Below are positions 7,108 to 14,689 of a DNA stretch of 19,733 bases, piece by piece. The notes under the pieces were generated by a model. That model had not been told where the DNA came from. It saw only the letters and a list, made by a program, of their open reading frames with translations, and did not search any database. Position numbers and translations under genes: made by a program. The stretch's first letter is position 1, and every line of letters starts with the position of its first letter. The DNA lies in assembly GCA_027483745.1 (NCBI GenBank), contig JAIXTZ010000021.1:1-19733 (forward strand), read 5' to 3'. This DNA comes from Lysobacteraceae bacterium (GTDB lineage: Bacteria; Pseudomonadota; Gammaproteobacteria; Xanthomonadales; Xanthomonadaceae).

Positions 7108-9795
7108 GTGCGTACCTTCGTCGGCCTCGCCGCGCTCGCCGCCGTGATGCTCTCCCCGACGGTGTCTTCCCAGGCCGCGGCCAACTGCCGGGACGGCTGT
7201 GCGGTCGCCGCTGCGGCCGGCACGCTGCGCGCCGTCGTCTCGCAGGGCGGCGTGGTGGACGTGCACCTGCGCATCGACGGCGGAGCGCAGCGCAACCACC
7301 GCATGACCCGCAGCGGCGAGCAGTGGGTGTACGACGTCACTGGCCTGGCGCCGACGACGCCGGTCGCCATCAGCCATACGATCATCGACGGCGGCGTCGG
7401 CCGAACGACGCCCTGGCGCACCTACACGCTGGCGGCGCTGGCGCCATCACCGCCGTCGCCGCCGTCCGCTGGCGACGGCGCGCTGGTGTTCCGCGAGGCC
7501 GAGTCCTTCGCATCGATGTCGGGGGTGGCCGTCGAGCCAACGGGCGACACGGGCGGCGGGCAGGGCGTCGGTTGGATCGACACCGGGGATTGGATGGCCT
7601 ATTCGGCCGTGACCTTCCCCGAGACCGGCCGCTACCGCGTCGAGTACCGCGTGGCCAGTCCGTCGGGTGCGCGACTCTCGCTGGACTTGAACGCAGGCAG
7701 CATCCAGCTGGGCGCGCTTGCGATCCCGGCGACCGGTGGATGGCAGACCTGGACCACGGTCTCGCACACCGTCGACGTCACGGCCGGAACCTACAACCTC
7801 GGAGTGTTCGCCGCGCAGGGCGGGTGGAACTTCAACTGGTTCCGCATCACGCGCGTCACGGGGGGCGACCCGGTGCCGCCGTCGCCGCCGCCCCCGGGGA
7901 CCATCGAGCCGCTTTATGGCGCGTCGACCATCCTTGAGCCAGCCGGTCGCATCCAGCAGGGCAATCGCCTGATCACGCGCTTCGCCGACCGGGCGCGCGA
8001 TCGGCACGCCAAGGAAACCCAGTTCCAGGCTTATGACCACTACCTGAGCTTCTACTGGGAGCACCGCACCGCGGCGATCGAGATCATCGAGGACCAGCGC
8101 CCCGATGGCACGGCGTCGATCCGGATGAATGTCCGCACGCAGTGGCGCCTCAACGATCGCGAGGCGGAGAACCGCTGGTTCTACCGCGGCATCGGCACGG
8201 TGGCCGAGTTCTGCGACAACGGCACGATGGTGGTGGTCGACACCTTCAATTACTGGAAGGAGCGCACGCTGAACTGCCGCACCGGCCAGCCCATCCGCCG
8301 CGGCGACAAGCTCGAGTTCGAGATTAGCCAGTTCCTCGATCCGAGCGTGCCGCGCGGCCGCGCTCCGTACTACGGCACGACCTTCCTCTACATCGTCGGC
8401 GAGGGCATCGTGCCCTGGGACGTGCAGCCGGGCCCCTTCAGCACGCCGATGTTCGGCGGCGGGACCAAGGATTCGGTCAAGGTGCCGGAGCGCGCTTGGT
8501 TGGGCGGTCGGACCACGCTGGCGCAGATGACGTCGGGCGAGCCGGACAACCACTTCCTGCAGATGGCGACCAACCTCAACTACGACAACGGCCAGCCGTT
8601 CGTGCAGGGGCGTCGCGTGCACCACACCTCGTTCCTCAGCGGGCTGCATGACGAGCACGCGGAGAACGGGGCCTTCACCGAGCTCGCGGGTCGGGCCGGG
8701 CCGCGCTACGTCAACGAGCGCTGCACCGCCTGCCACGTCCGCAATGGCCGCGCGGCGCCGGTGGCGCCCGGCGTGCCCCTCGACACGTGGGTGGTCAACG
8801 TCGGTGACATCCAGGGCAACCCGCATCCGGCCATGGGCCGCGTGCTGCAGCCCAAGGCGAACGGCGGTGCGGCGAGCGAAGGCACGGTGGTCATCGCCGG
8901 CTGGACCGAAGCCAACGGCCTGCGCGCCCCGACCTACCGGTTCTCGAACGGGACGCCGCCGCGCTTCTCGGCGCGGATCGCCCCGCAGCTGGTCGGCATG
9001 GGCCTGCTCGAGGCCGTGCCGGAATCGACGGTGCTTGCGATGGAAGACCCGAACGATGCCAATGGCGACGGGATTTCCGGCCGCGCGAACCGCGTCCCCG
9101 ATCCGGTCACCGGCCGGACCCGCCTCGGCCGCTTCGGGGCCAAGGCCGCCAAGATCAGCGTGCGCCACCAGGTGGCCAGCGCGCTCAATCGCGACATGGG
9201 CGTGACGACCTCGATGATGCCGTCGCCGGACTGCGGCTCCGGCCAGACCGACTGCGGTCCGAGCGGCGTTGAACTGGCGGACGTGCATCTGAACAACCTC
9301 GCGAAGTACATCGCCCTGCTCGGCGTCCGCCCCCAGCGCAACAGCGAGGACCCGGCCGTGCAGCGCGGAGAGGCCCATTTCGGGGCCGCCGGTTGCGCCG
9401 CCTGCCATCGCCCGACGATGCAGACGAGCCCCCACCACCCGCTGGCCGAGCTGCGCGACCAGACGATCCGCCCCTACACCGACCTGCTGCTGCACGACAT
9501 GGGCCCGGGCCTCGCCGACTCGCTCGGCGAGGGCGACGCGTCGGGTTCGGAGTGGCGTACGGCGCCGCTCTGGGGTCTCGGTCTGTCGGCCTGCGTCACC
9601 GGCGGCACGACGAATGCGCCGCAGGGCCAGCAGGTCTGCACCCCGGTTCACAGCTACCTGCATGACGGCCGCGCCCGGACCATCGAAGAGGCCATCCTCT
9701 GGCACGGCGGCGAGGCGGAAGCCTCCCGGAACGCCTACCGCGCCCTGAGTGCCACCCAGAAACAGGAGTTGCTGCGCTTCCTCGAATCCCTCTGA
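7108..9795 (+). CDS. Carbohydrate-binding di-haem c-type cytochrome (DUF1111/DHOR family) with CBM56-like and CBM6 modules
   Basis: The product is 895 residues from a GTG start at 7108, chosen because it begins directly with a signal peptide (MRTFVGLAALAAVMLSPTVS). Residues about 27-108 repeat the CBM56-like module of the GH16 enzyme; 127-251 are a CBM6 module (GWIDTGDWMAY, GGWNFNWFRITRV); 252-264 are a Pro-rich linker. Residues about 265-530 are a beta-rich region I cannot assign. Residues about 531-895 match the DUF1111 di-haem oxidoreductase family, with haem-binding CTACH at 539-543 and CAACH at 763-767. Other family landmarks are NDANGDGISGRANRV, IRPYTDLLLHDMGPGLAD, EWRTAPLWGLGL and HDGRARTIEEAILWHGGEA. 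The protein should be exported by Sec, loaded with two c-haems and bound to a glucan. It may deliver or accept electrons at the polysaccharide surface, or oxidise it directly. The function is inferred; the domain order is seen directly. Confidence 0.9.
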   Translation: MRTFVGLAALAAVMLSPTVSSQAAANCRDGCAVAAAAGTLRAVVSQGGVVDVHLRIDGGAQRNHRMTRSGEQWVYDVTGLAPTTPVAISHTIIDGGVGRTTPWRTYTLAALAPSPPSPPSAGDGALVFREAESFASMSGVAVEPTGDTGGGQGVGWIDTGDWMAYSAVTFPETGRYRVEYRVASPSGARLSLDLNAGSIQLGALAIPATGGWQTWTTVSHTVDVTAGTYNLGVFAAQGGWNFNWFRITRVTGGDPVPPSPPPPGTIEPLYGASTILEPAGRIQQGNRLITRFADRARDRHAKETQFQAYDHYLSFYWEHRTAAIEIIEDQRPDGTASIRMNVRTQWRLNDREAENRWFYRGIGTVAEFCDNGTMVVVDTFNYWKERTLNCRTGQPIRRGDKLEFEISQFLDPSVPRGRAPYYGTTFLYIVGEGIVPWDVQPGPFSTPMFGGGTKDSVKVPERAWLGGRTTLAQMTSGEPDNHFLQMATNLNYDNGQPFVQGRRVHHTSFLSGLHDEHAENGAFTELAGRAGPRYVNERCTACHVRNGRAAPVAPGVPLDTWVVNVGDIQGNPHPAMGRVLQPKANGGAASEGTVVIAGWTEANGLRAPTYRFSNGTPPRFSARIAPQLVGMGLLEAVPESTVLAMEDPNDANGDGISGRANRVPDPVTGRTRLGRFGAKAAKISVRHQVASALNRDMGVTTSMMPSPDCGSGQTDCGPSGVELADVHLNNLAKYIALLGVRPQRNSEDPAVQRGEAHFGAAGCAACHRPTMQTSPHHPLAELRDQTIRPYTDLLLHDMGPGLADSLGEGDASGSEWRTAPLWGLGLSACVTGGTTNAPQGQQVCTPVHSYLHDGRARTIEEAILWHGGEAEASRNAYRALSATQKQELLRFLESL

Positions 9796-9852
9796 CGCCC
9801 CCCGGCCTCATCCCCCCATCCCCCCGAATCCCCCCAACGCAGGTCATCGACG

Positions 9853-11682
9853 ATGAACCCATCCCCCCTGAAAGCCTGGCTCGGCGTGCTGGCCGCCGGC
9901 CTGTTCGCCGCCGCGTTCGCGGACGCGGCCGTCCCCCCCGTGTCCACCCAAGGCAACCGCGTGCTGTTCGGCGGTACGCCCGGCAGCATCTCCGGCCCCA
10001 GCCTGTTCTGGAGCAACGACCAGTGGGGCGGCGAGCGCTTCTACACCGCTGGCGCGGTCGCAACGGCGAAGCGCGACTGGAACGCCACCCTGATCCGCGC
10101 CGCGATGGGCGTCGAGGACAGCGGTGGCTACCTGCAGAACCCGGCGGGCAACACCGCCAAGGTGCGGCGCGTGGTCGAGGAAGCCATCGCCAACGACATG
10201 TACGTCATCATCGACTGGCACAGCCACAACGCCGAGCGGCACACCGCCTCGGCGGTGCAGTTCTTCCGCCAGATGGCGCAGGACTACGGCCGCTTCGACA
10301 ACGTCATCTACGAGATCTACAACGAGCCGCTCACGGTGCCGTGGAGCACCACGATCAAGCCGTACGCGGAGACGGTGATCGCCGCCATCCGCGCCGTCGA
10401 CCCGGACAACCTGATCATCGTCGGCACCCCGCGCTGGTCGCAGGACGTCGATGCCGCGGCGAACGACCCGATCACCGGCCACCGCAACATCGCCTACACG
10501 CTGCACTTCTACGCCGGCACGCACGGACAGGACCTGCGCAACAAGGCGCAGTACGCGCTGGATCGCGGCATCCCGCTCTTCGTCACCGAGTGGGGCTCCG
10601 TGAACGCCGACGGCAACGGCGGGGTCAACGCCCAGGAAACCGCGAACTGGATGGCCTTCCTCCGCAATAACCAGATCAGCCACGCGAACTGGGCGCTCAA
10701 CGACAAGAACGAAGGCGCCTCGGCGCTGCGTCCGGGCGCGAACCCGAACGGCGGCTGGTCGCTGTCGGACTACACCGCGTCCGGGCTGCTCGCGCGCGAC
10801 ATCGTTCGCAACTGGCCGCCGCTGGGCGCGCCAGGGCCGGGACCGGGACCTGGCCCCGGCCCCGTCGTCTGCGCCAGCCCGAACGTGCCGGTCCGGATCG
10901 AAGCCGAGGCCCACTGCTCGATGAGCGGCATCCAGACCGAGGCCACGACCGACGCCGGCGGTGGCCGCAACGTCGGCTGGATCGACGCGGGCGACTGGAT
11001 GGCGTACGCCGTGACCGTGCCGACGGCCGGCCGCTACCGCGTCACCTACCGCGTGGCGGCGCCGTCCGCCGGCGGCCGCCTGCGCCTCGAGCGCACGGGC
11101 GGTTCCGCGACGTTCGGCGAGCTCGACGTGCCGGCGACGGGCGGATGGCAGGCCTGGACCGACGCGTCCCACGAGGTGAACCTGCCCGCGGGCCGCGTGG
11201 ACCTCGCCATCGCGGCGGTTCGCGGCGGATGGAACATCAACGCCTTCCGTATCGATCCCGTGGGGCCGCAGCCTCCCGTGACGCGCCCTGCGCTCGCCAC
11301 GATGCAGGCGGAGGCCTACAGCTACATGAGCGGCATCCAGACCGGGGCGACCAGCGATGTGGGCGGCGGCTTGGTGGTGGGCTGGATCGATCCGGGCGAC
11401 TGGCTGTCGTACGTGGATTCCCCGATCGTCATTCCGGCCACCGGGACCTACGAGATCCGCTACCGCGTCTCGAGCGCCGGGGCGGGCGGCAGCCTGCGCC
11501 TCGAAGAGGCCGGCGGCTCGGTCGTCTACGGCAGCATCGCCTTCCCGGGCACGGGCGGCTGGGAGCGTTGGACCACGGTGTCGCACCGCGTGGTGCTGCC
11601 GGCCGGTGCGCGGCGCTTCGGCATCGCGGCCACCGCCGCCGGTTGGAACCTCAACTGGTTCGAGATCCATCGGGTCGACTGA
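9853..11682 (+). CDS. Secreted GH5 endoglucanase-like enzyme with two C-terminal CBM6 modules
   Basis: The 609-residue product starts with a signal peptide (cleavage near ADA-AV, residue 26). Residues about 28-322 are a GH5 (beta/alpha)8 barrel, most like the cellulase subgroup: YVIIDWHSHNAERHT, then VIYEIYNEPL with the acid/base Glu158, LHFYAGTHG, and PLFVTEWGSVNADG with the nucleophile Glu246. A Pro-Gly linker (about 326-337, PGPGPGPGPGP) leads to two CBM6 domains at about 346-469 and 480-608, with GWIDAGDWMAY / GWIDPGDWLSY and GGWNINAFRI / AGWNLNWFEI. The expected activity is endo-hydrolysis of beta-1,4-glucan or a related beta-glucan outside the cell; a beta-mannan is less likely but not excluded. 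AGG lies 12 bases before the ATG. The 57-bp gap after the cytochrome gene contains repeated TCCCCCC motifs. It is probably part of the same transcription unit. Confidence 0.93.
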   Translation: MNPSPLKAWLGVLAAGLFAAAFADAAVPPVSTQGNRVLFGGTPGSISGPSLFWSNDQWGGERFYTAGAVATAKRDWNATLIRAAMGVEDSGGYLQNPAGNTAKVRRVVEEAIANDMYVIIDWHSHNAERHTASAVQFFRQMAQDYGRFDNVIYEIYNEPLTVPWSTTIKPYAETVIAAIRAVDPDNLIIVGTPRWSQDVDAAANDPITGHRNIAYTLHFYAGTHGQDLRNKAQYALDRGIPLFVTEWGSVNADGNGGVNAQETANWMAFLRNNQISHANWALNDKNEGASALRPGANPNGGWSLSDYTASGLLARDIVRNWPPLGAPGPGPGPGPGPVVCASPNVPVRIEAEAHCSMSGIQTEATTDAGGGRNVGWIDAGDWMAYAVTVPTAGRYRVTYRVAAPSAGGRLRLERTGGSATFGELDVPATGGWQAWTDASHEVNLPAGRVDLAIAAVRGGWNINAFRIDPVGPQPPVTRPALATMQAEAYSYMSGIQTGATSDVGGGLVVGWIDPGDWLSYVDSPIVIPATGTYEIRYRVSSAGAGGSLRLEEAGGSVVYGSIAFPGTGGWERWTTVSHRVVLPAGARRFGIAATAAGWNLNWFEIHRVD

Positions 11683-11690
11683 GTCCCGAG

Positions 11691-11749
11691 GGCCGGGCGC
11701 GCGCCAAGCGTGCCCGGCCTGGTGGCCCACGATGCGACAATCGTGGGCC
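11691..11749 (+). terminator. Two consecutive hairpins after the GH5 gene
   Basis: The first is GGCCGGGC (11691-11698) with GCCCGGCC (11712-11719). The second is a perfect 10-bp repeat, GGCCCACGAT (11724-11733), loop GCGACA, ATCGTGGGCC (11740-11749). The pair lies between the GH5 stop and the next start and may end the glucanase transcript. Neither has a T run. The second ends 20 bp before the TrmY-like start, so it could instead act in that gene's leader. Confidence 0.5.
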
Positions 11750-11769
11750 TGACATCGCCCCGGAGCGTC

Positions 11770-12363
11770 ATGCGAACGTTCGTCTTGCGCGCGCGCGCCG
11801 CGCCCACCGATAGCGCCAGGCTGCTGGCCGGCGTGGGTGGCGAAGCGCACTCCGAGATCCTCGCCCACGTGCTGATGAACGCGATCTTCGTCGCGCAATC
11901 GCATCGCGATGATGTCGTGGTGTACCTCGTGCTCGAAAGCACATCGGACTATTCGCGCACGGTCCGCTTCGAGCCGCGCGCCATGCACGAGCTCGGAGGC
12001 TTCGACGAGCGGGCCCTGCTCGCGAAGGTAGCGAAGGCGCTGGACGCCTCGCGCGGCATGGGCAAGGAAGAGACGCGGCCGGTCGAATCCGGCGTGACCG
12101 TGCAGACGATCAGCTTCGAGCGCCTGGTGCAGCAGCTCGGCGCCGACCACCAGCTCTTCGTCCTCGACCGCAAGGGCAGGCCGATCGGCGAGCAGGCCTT
12201 TGGCGGCAACCCCTGCTTCCTGCTCACCGACCACATCCCGATGCCGAAGAAGACCTTCGGCAGCCTCGAGCGGCTGGGGGCGACGAAGCTCTCGCTGGGT
12301 TCGCGGATGTTGTTCGCTTCCCAGTGCGTGGTGCTGATCCACCACGCGCTCGACCAGCGCTGA
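11770..12363 (+). CDS. TrmY-family (DUF358) SPOUT RNA methyltransferase
   Basis: The 197-residue product fits the TrmY family, whose archaeal members methylate N1 of pseudouridine 54 in tRNA using S-adenosylmethionine. The characteristic N-terminus is MRTFVLRARAAPTDSARLLAG (residues 1-21; family pattern M-R-x-FV-x-RA-x-x-APT). It is followed by NAIFVAQSHRDDVVVYLVLE and by RTVRFEP. The C-terminal knot carries FLLTDHIPM (150-158), LERLGATKLSLGSRMLFASQ (167-186) and VVLIHHALD, which should form the SAM pocket. The start at 11770 matches the conserved N-terminus exactly. In bacteria the modification is not standard, so the substrate here is uncertain. It is probably a separate unit from the glucanase genes. 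Confidence 0.85.
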   Translation: MRTFVLRARAAPTDSARLLAGVGGEAHSEILAHVLMNAIFVAQSHRDDVVVYLVLESTSDYSRTVRFEPRAMHELGGFDERALLAKVAKALDASRGMGKEETRPVESGVTVQTISFERLVQQLGADHQLFVLDRKGRPIGEQAFGGNPCFLLTDHIPMPKKTFGSLERLGATKLSLGSRMLFASQCVVLIHHALDQR

Positions 12364-12376
12364 GCCCCCCAACGAA

Positions 12377-12402
12377 GAACCCCGCGGCGGGCCGCGGGGT
12401 TC
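12377..12402. terminator. Bidirectional terminator between convergent genes
   Basis: A perfect 11-bp inverted repeat (GAACCCCGCGG, loop CGGG, CCGCGGGGTTC) lies between the ends of the TrmY-like and porin genes. On the minus strand it is followed by TTCGTTG, slightly T-rich. It can serve both converging transcripts. Confidence 0.85.
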
Positions 12403-12427
12403 CGGGTATTGCGCAGTGGCGCGTGGA

Positions 12428-13111
12428 TCAGCCGCCGAAGCCGATCGTCAGCAGGAACTTGTCTTCGGCCAGGTCCGGGCCGAAGTTGTCCTCGGCGTTG
12501 CCGTCGGTGTTGACGTAGCTCAGGCCGACCGTGGCCGGGCCGAAGGCGCGGCTCACGCCGACGCTGTAATCGAGGAAGTTCTCGATCGGGCCCGCCACCG
12601 TCGTGTAACCGAGGCCGGCGTTGAACGTGTAGTGCTCCGCGAAGTCCCAGCTGCCGCCGAGGTGGTAGTACAGGCTGTCTTCGTCGGCGTTGAGGTAATC
12701 GTTGGTGTAGCCGAGGGTGAACGTGTAGTTCTCGGCGAAGCCCAGCTTGCCGATCAGCTCGTTGTAGGCGTAGTCGGTGCCGCTCGGCTCGTTCAGGTAG
12801 TTGTAGCGGACCAGCTGGACGTCGAGGCTCGTCGTGTCCGACAGGTCGCCGGCCCAGCCGACGAAAGTGTCGATCTCGAGGTCCGTGCTGCCATCGCCGA
12901 AGTCGACGTTCGAGCCCCAGGCGCCGACGTACAGGCCGCCGGCGAAGCTGTAGCCGGCGCCCAGCTGCAGGGCGGGCTGGTCGTCGTTCTGGTCGATGCC
13001 GCGGTACAGGTAGTCGGACGCCACCGTGGCGTTCCAGTTGAAGCCCTCGGCGGCGGCGGCGCCGGGCAGGGTGGCGAGAAGCAGGGCGGCAAGCAGGGTC
13101 TTGCGGGTCAT
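12428..13111 (-). CDS. TorF-family putative porin (Gcw_chp outer-membrane protein)
   Basis: The 227-residue product has a signal peptide (MTRKTLLAALLLATLPGAAA). Its amphipathic beta strands end in the C-terminal aromatic pattern KFLLTIGFGG typical of outer-membrane barrels. The opening FNWNATVASDYLYRGIDQND is the hallmark of the Gcw_chp/TIGR02001 family, and repeated aromatic strands such as LGFAENYTFTLGYTNDYLN follow. The transported solute is unknown. A strong ribosome-binding site, AAGAAGGAA at 13121-13129, sits about 9 bases before the ATG. The first codon overlaps the stop of the hemN frame as ATGA, yet the 130-bp upstream region looks like a leader, so the gene may also have its own promoter inside the 3' end of the hemN frame. 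Confidence 0.87.
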   Translation of the reverse strand: MTRKTLLAALLLATLPGAAAAEGFNWNATVASDYLYRGIDQNDDQPALQLGAGYSFAGGLYVGAWGSNVDFGDGSTDLEIDTFVGWAGDLSDTTSLDVQLVRYNYLNEPSGTDYAYNELIGKLGFAENYTFTLGYTNDYLNADEDSLYYHLGGSWDFAEHYTFNAGLGYTTVAGPIENFLDYSVGVSRAFGPATVGLSYVNTDGNAEDNFGPDLAEDKFLLTIGFGG

Positions 13112-14625
13112 GGCGTGCGATTCCTTCTTGAAGGCTCGTCGGACGGGGCCGGGTGCGGCACCGGTAGTGAAAGCGGGGTTGCGGGCAAGCGTAAACGCTC
13201 CGCCATCAAGCCTTCACTTTCTAGAGCTTGGGCACGAATCCACTCGCCCGGGGGGCGGGTCGGTGATGCCGGCAGGTAGCGGTCGAAGCAGGACGCGACC
13301 ACCCGCAACAGCAGCCGTCCCCGGTCGGTCACCCGCACCCGGTGCGCCGTGCAGGCCACCAGGCCGTCGGCTTCCAGCGCCGCGAGGCGCGGCCGGGCCT
13401 CCTCGAGGACCGCCAGCGTTTCCGCGCCGGTGCGGCGGCTGAGGGCGTCGAAATCGACCTCGCCCTGGCACATCAGGTCTTGGATGAGCGTGGCGCGCAG
13501 TTGATCGTCGTCGTCCAGCACCAGGCCGCGCCAGACCGGCAGCCGCCCGGCGTCGACCGCGGCTTCCCAAGGCGCAAGCTCGCGCGGGTTCTGCGCGTAG
13601 GCGTCGGCGATGCGCGAGATGGCGCTGGCGCCGAAGCCGACGAGGTCGGTGTCGGCGTGCGTGGTGTAGCCCATGAAGTTGCGGTGCAGGCCGCCTTTGC
13701 GCTGGGCGACGGCGAGTTCGTCGAAGGGCAGGGCGAAGTGGTCCATGCCGATGTAGACGTAGCCCGCAGCGGTGAGGCGCTCGATGGCGAGGCCGAGCAG
13801 GGCGATCTTCGCGGCCGGGTCGGGCAGGTCGGCGGCGTCGATGCGCTTCTGCGGGCGGAACATCTGCGGCAGGTGCGCATAGCTGTAGATCGCCACGCGG
13901 TCGGGGCGCAGCTCCACGACCTTGTCCAGCGTCGCGCGGAAGCCGTCGAGGGTCTGCTTCGGCAAGCCATAGATGAGGTCGACGTTGATCGAGCGCATGC
14001 CCGCGGCGCGCGCGGCCTCGAGCACGTCGCGAGTGGCCTCGAAGGGCTGCACGCGGTTGACCGCGACTTGCACGTCCGGATCGAAATCCTGGATGCCGAA
14101 GCTGGCGCGGTTGAAGCCGATGTCGCGCAGCACCGCCATCGACGCGGGCGTGGTGCTGCGCGGGTCGATCTCGATCGACAGGTCGCTGTGCGCCTCGTCG
14201 GCGAAGCGGAACGCATCGCGCAGGTGCCCCACCAGTCCGGCGAGCGTCGTCTCATCGAGGAAGTTCGGGGTGCCGCCGCCGAAGTGCAGCTGCACGACTT
14301 CGCGGTCGTCGTCGAACCGCGGGGCGATGCGGTCGATCTCGCGACGGAGACGCCCCGCGTAGGCAAGGCCGCGGGTGGTGTCGCGGGTCACGATCCGCGT
14401 GCAGCCACAATAGAAGCAGGGGCTCAGGCAGAAGGGGACGTGCACGTACAGCGACAGCGGCCGGGGGATCAGCGCGTCGTTGCTGCGGGCGATGGCCGCC
14501 CGCAGCGCCGACTCGCCGAAGGCGGCATCGAAATGCGGGGCCGTCGGGTACGAGGTGTAGCGCGGCCCCGGCGTGTCATGCCGGGCCAGCAAGTCGGGGT
14601 CGAAGCGGGGGCGGCCGGTGGTCAT
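13108..14625 (-). CDS. hemN: Oxygen-independent coproporphyrinogen III dehydrogenase
   Basis: This radical-SAM enzyme converts coproporphyrinogen III to protoporphyrinogen IX in haem synthesis without oxygen, in the cytoplasm. The [4Fe-4S] motif is VHVPFCLSPCFYCGC with Cys66, Cys70 and Cys73, and Cys75 as in E. coli HemN. GGGTPNFL (115-122), IEIDPR (150-155), NVDLIYGLPKQT and GFGASAIS are also conserved. The start at 14625 (MTTGRPRFDPDLLARHDTPG) matches the family N-terminus; the longer open frame upstream is not used. The 505-residue length exceeds the usual ~457. The last ~50 residues (from about SPTRPPGEW) are low-complexity and run through what looks like the porin leader to a TGA that overlaps the porin ATG. 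The native stop may have been lost. An FNR/Anr box lies 35 bp upstream. Confidence 0.95.
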   Translation of the reverse strand: MTTGRPRFDPDLLARHDTPGPRYTSYPTAPHFDAAFGESALRAAIARSNDALIPRPLSLYVHVPFCLSPCFYCGCTRIVTRDTTRGLAYAGRLRREIDRIAPRFDDDREVVQLHFGGGTPNFLDETTLAGLVGHLRDAFRFADEAHSDLSIEIDPRSTTPASMAVLRDIGFNRASFGIQDFDPDVQVAVNRVQPFEATRDVLEAARAAGMRSINVDLIYGLPKQTLDGFRATLDKVVELRPDRVAIYSYAHLPQMFRPQKRIDAADLPDPAAKIALLGLAIERLTAAGYVYIGMDHFALPFDELAVAQRKGGLHRNFMGYTTHADTDLVGFGASAISRIADAYAQNPRELAPWEAAVDAGRLPVWRGLVLDDDDQLRATLIQDLMCQGEVDFDALSRRTGAETLAVLEEARPRLAALEADGLVACTAHRVRVTDRGRLLLRVVASCFDRYLPASPTRPPGEWIRAQALESEGLMAERLRLPATPLSLPVPHPAPSDEPSRRNRTP

Positions 14626-14659
14626 GGCCGCACGGTAGGGGTGAGGCGCCGTCCGGGGC

Positions 14660-14673
14660 TTGACCCGGATCAA
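14660..14673 (-). promoter_or_regulatory. FNR/Anr-type operator upstream of hemN
   Basis: On the minus strand the sequence is TTGAT-CCGG-GTCAA, one mismatch from the palindrome TTGAT-N4-ATCAA bound by the oxygen-sensing regulators FNR and Anr. It is in the gap between the BLUF gene and hemN, about 35 bp before the hemN start. This fits activation of the oxygen-independent enzyme when oxygen is low, as known for hemN in other proteobacteria. Confidence 0.75.
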
Positions 14674-14689
14674 TCGGCCCCGGTGACGC

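Noticed and set aside
10827..10863. A GGGCCG/GGGACC-rich tract that could be a DNA repeat element
   Set aside because: It simply encodes the Pro-Gly linker of the GH5 enzyme.
9844..12372. An 842-codon minus-strand open frame opposite GH5 and TrmY-like genes
   Set aside because: It spans two plus-strand genes with intact catalytic motifs and the hairpins between them; it has no domain pattern.
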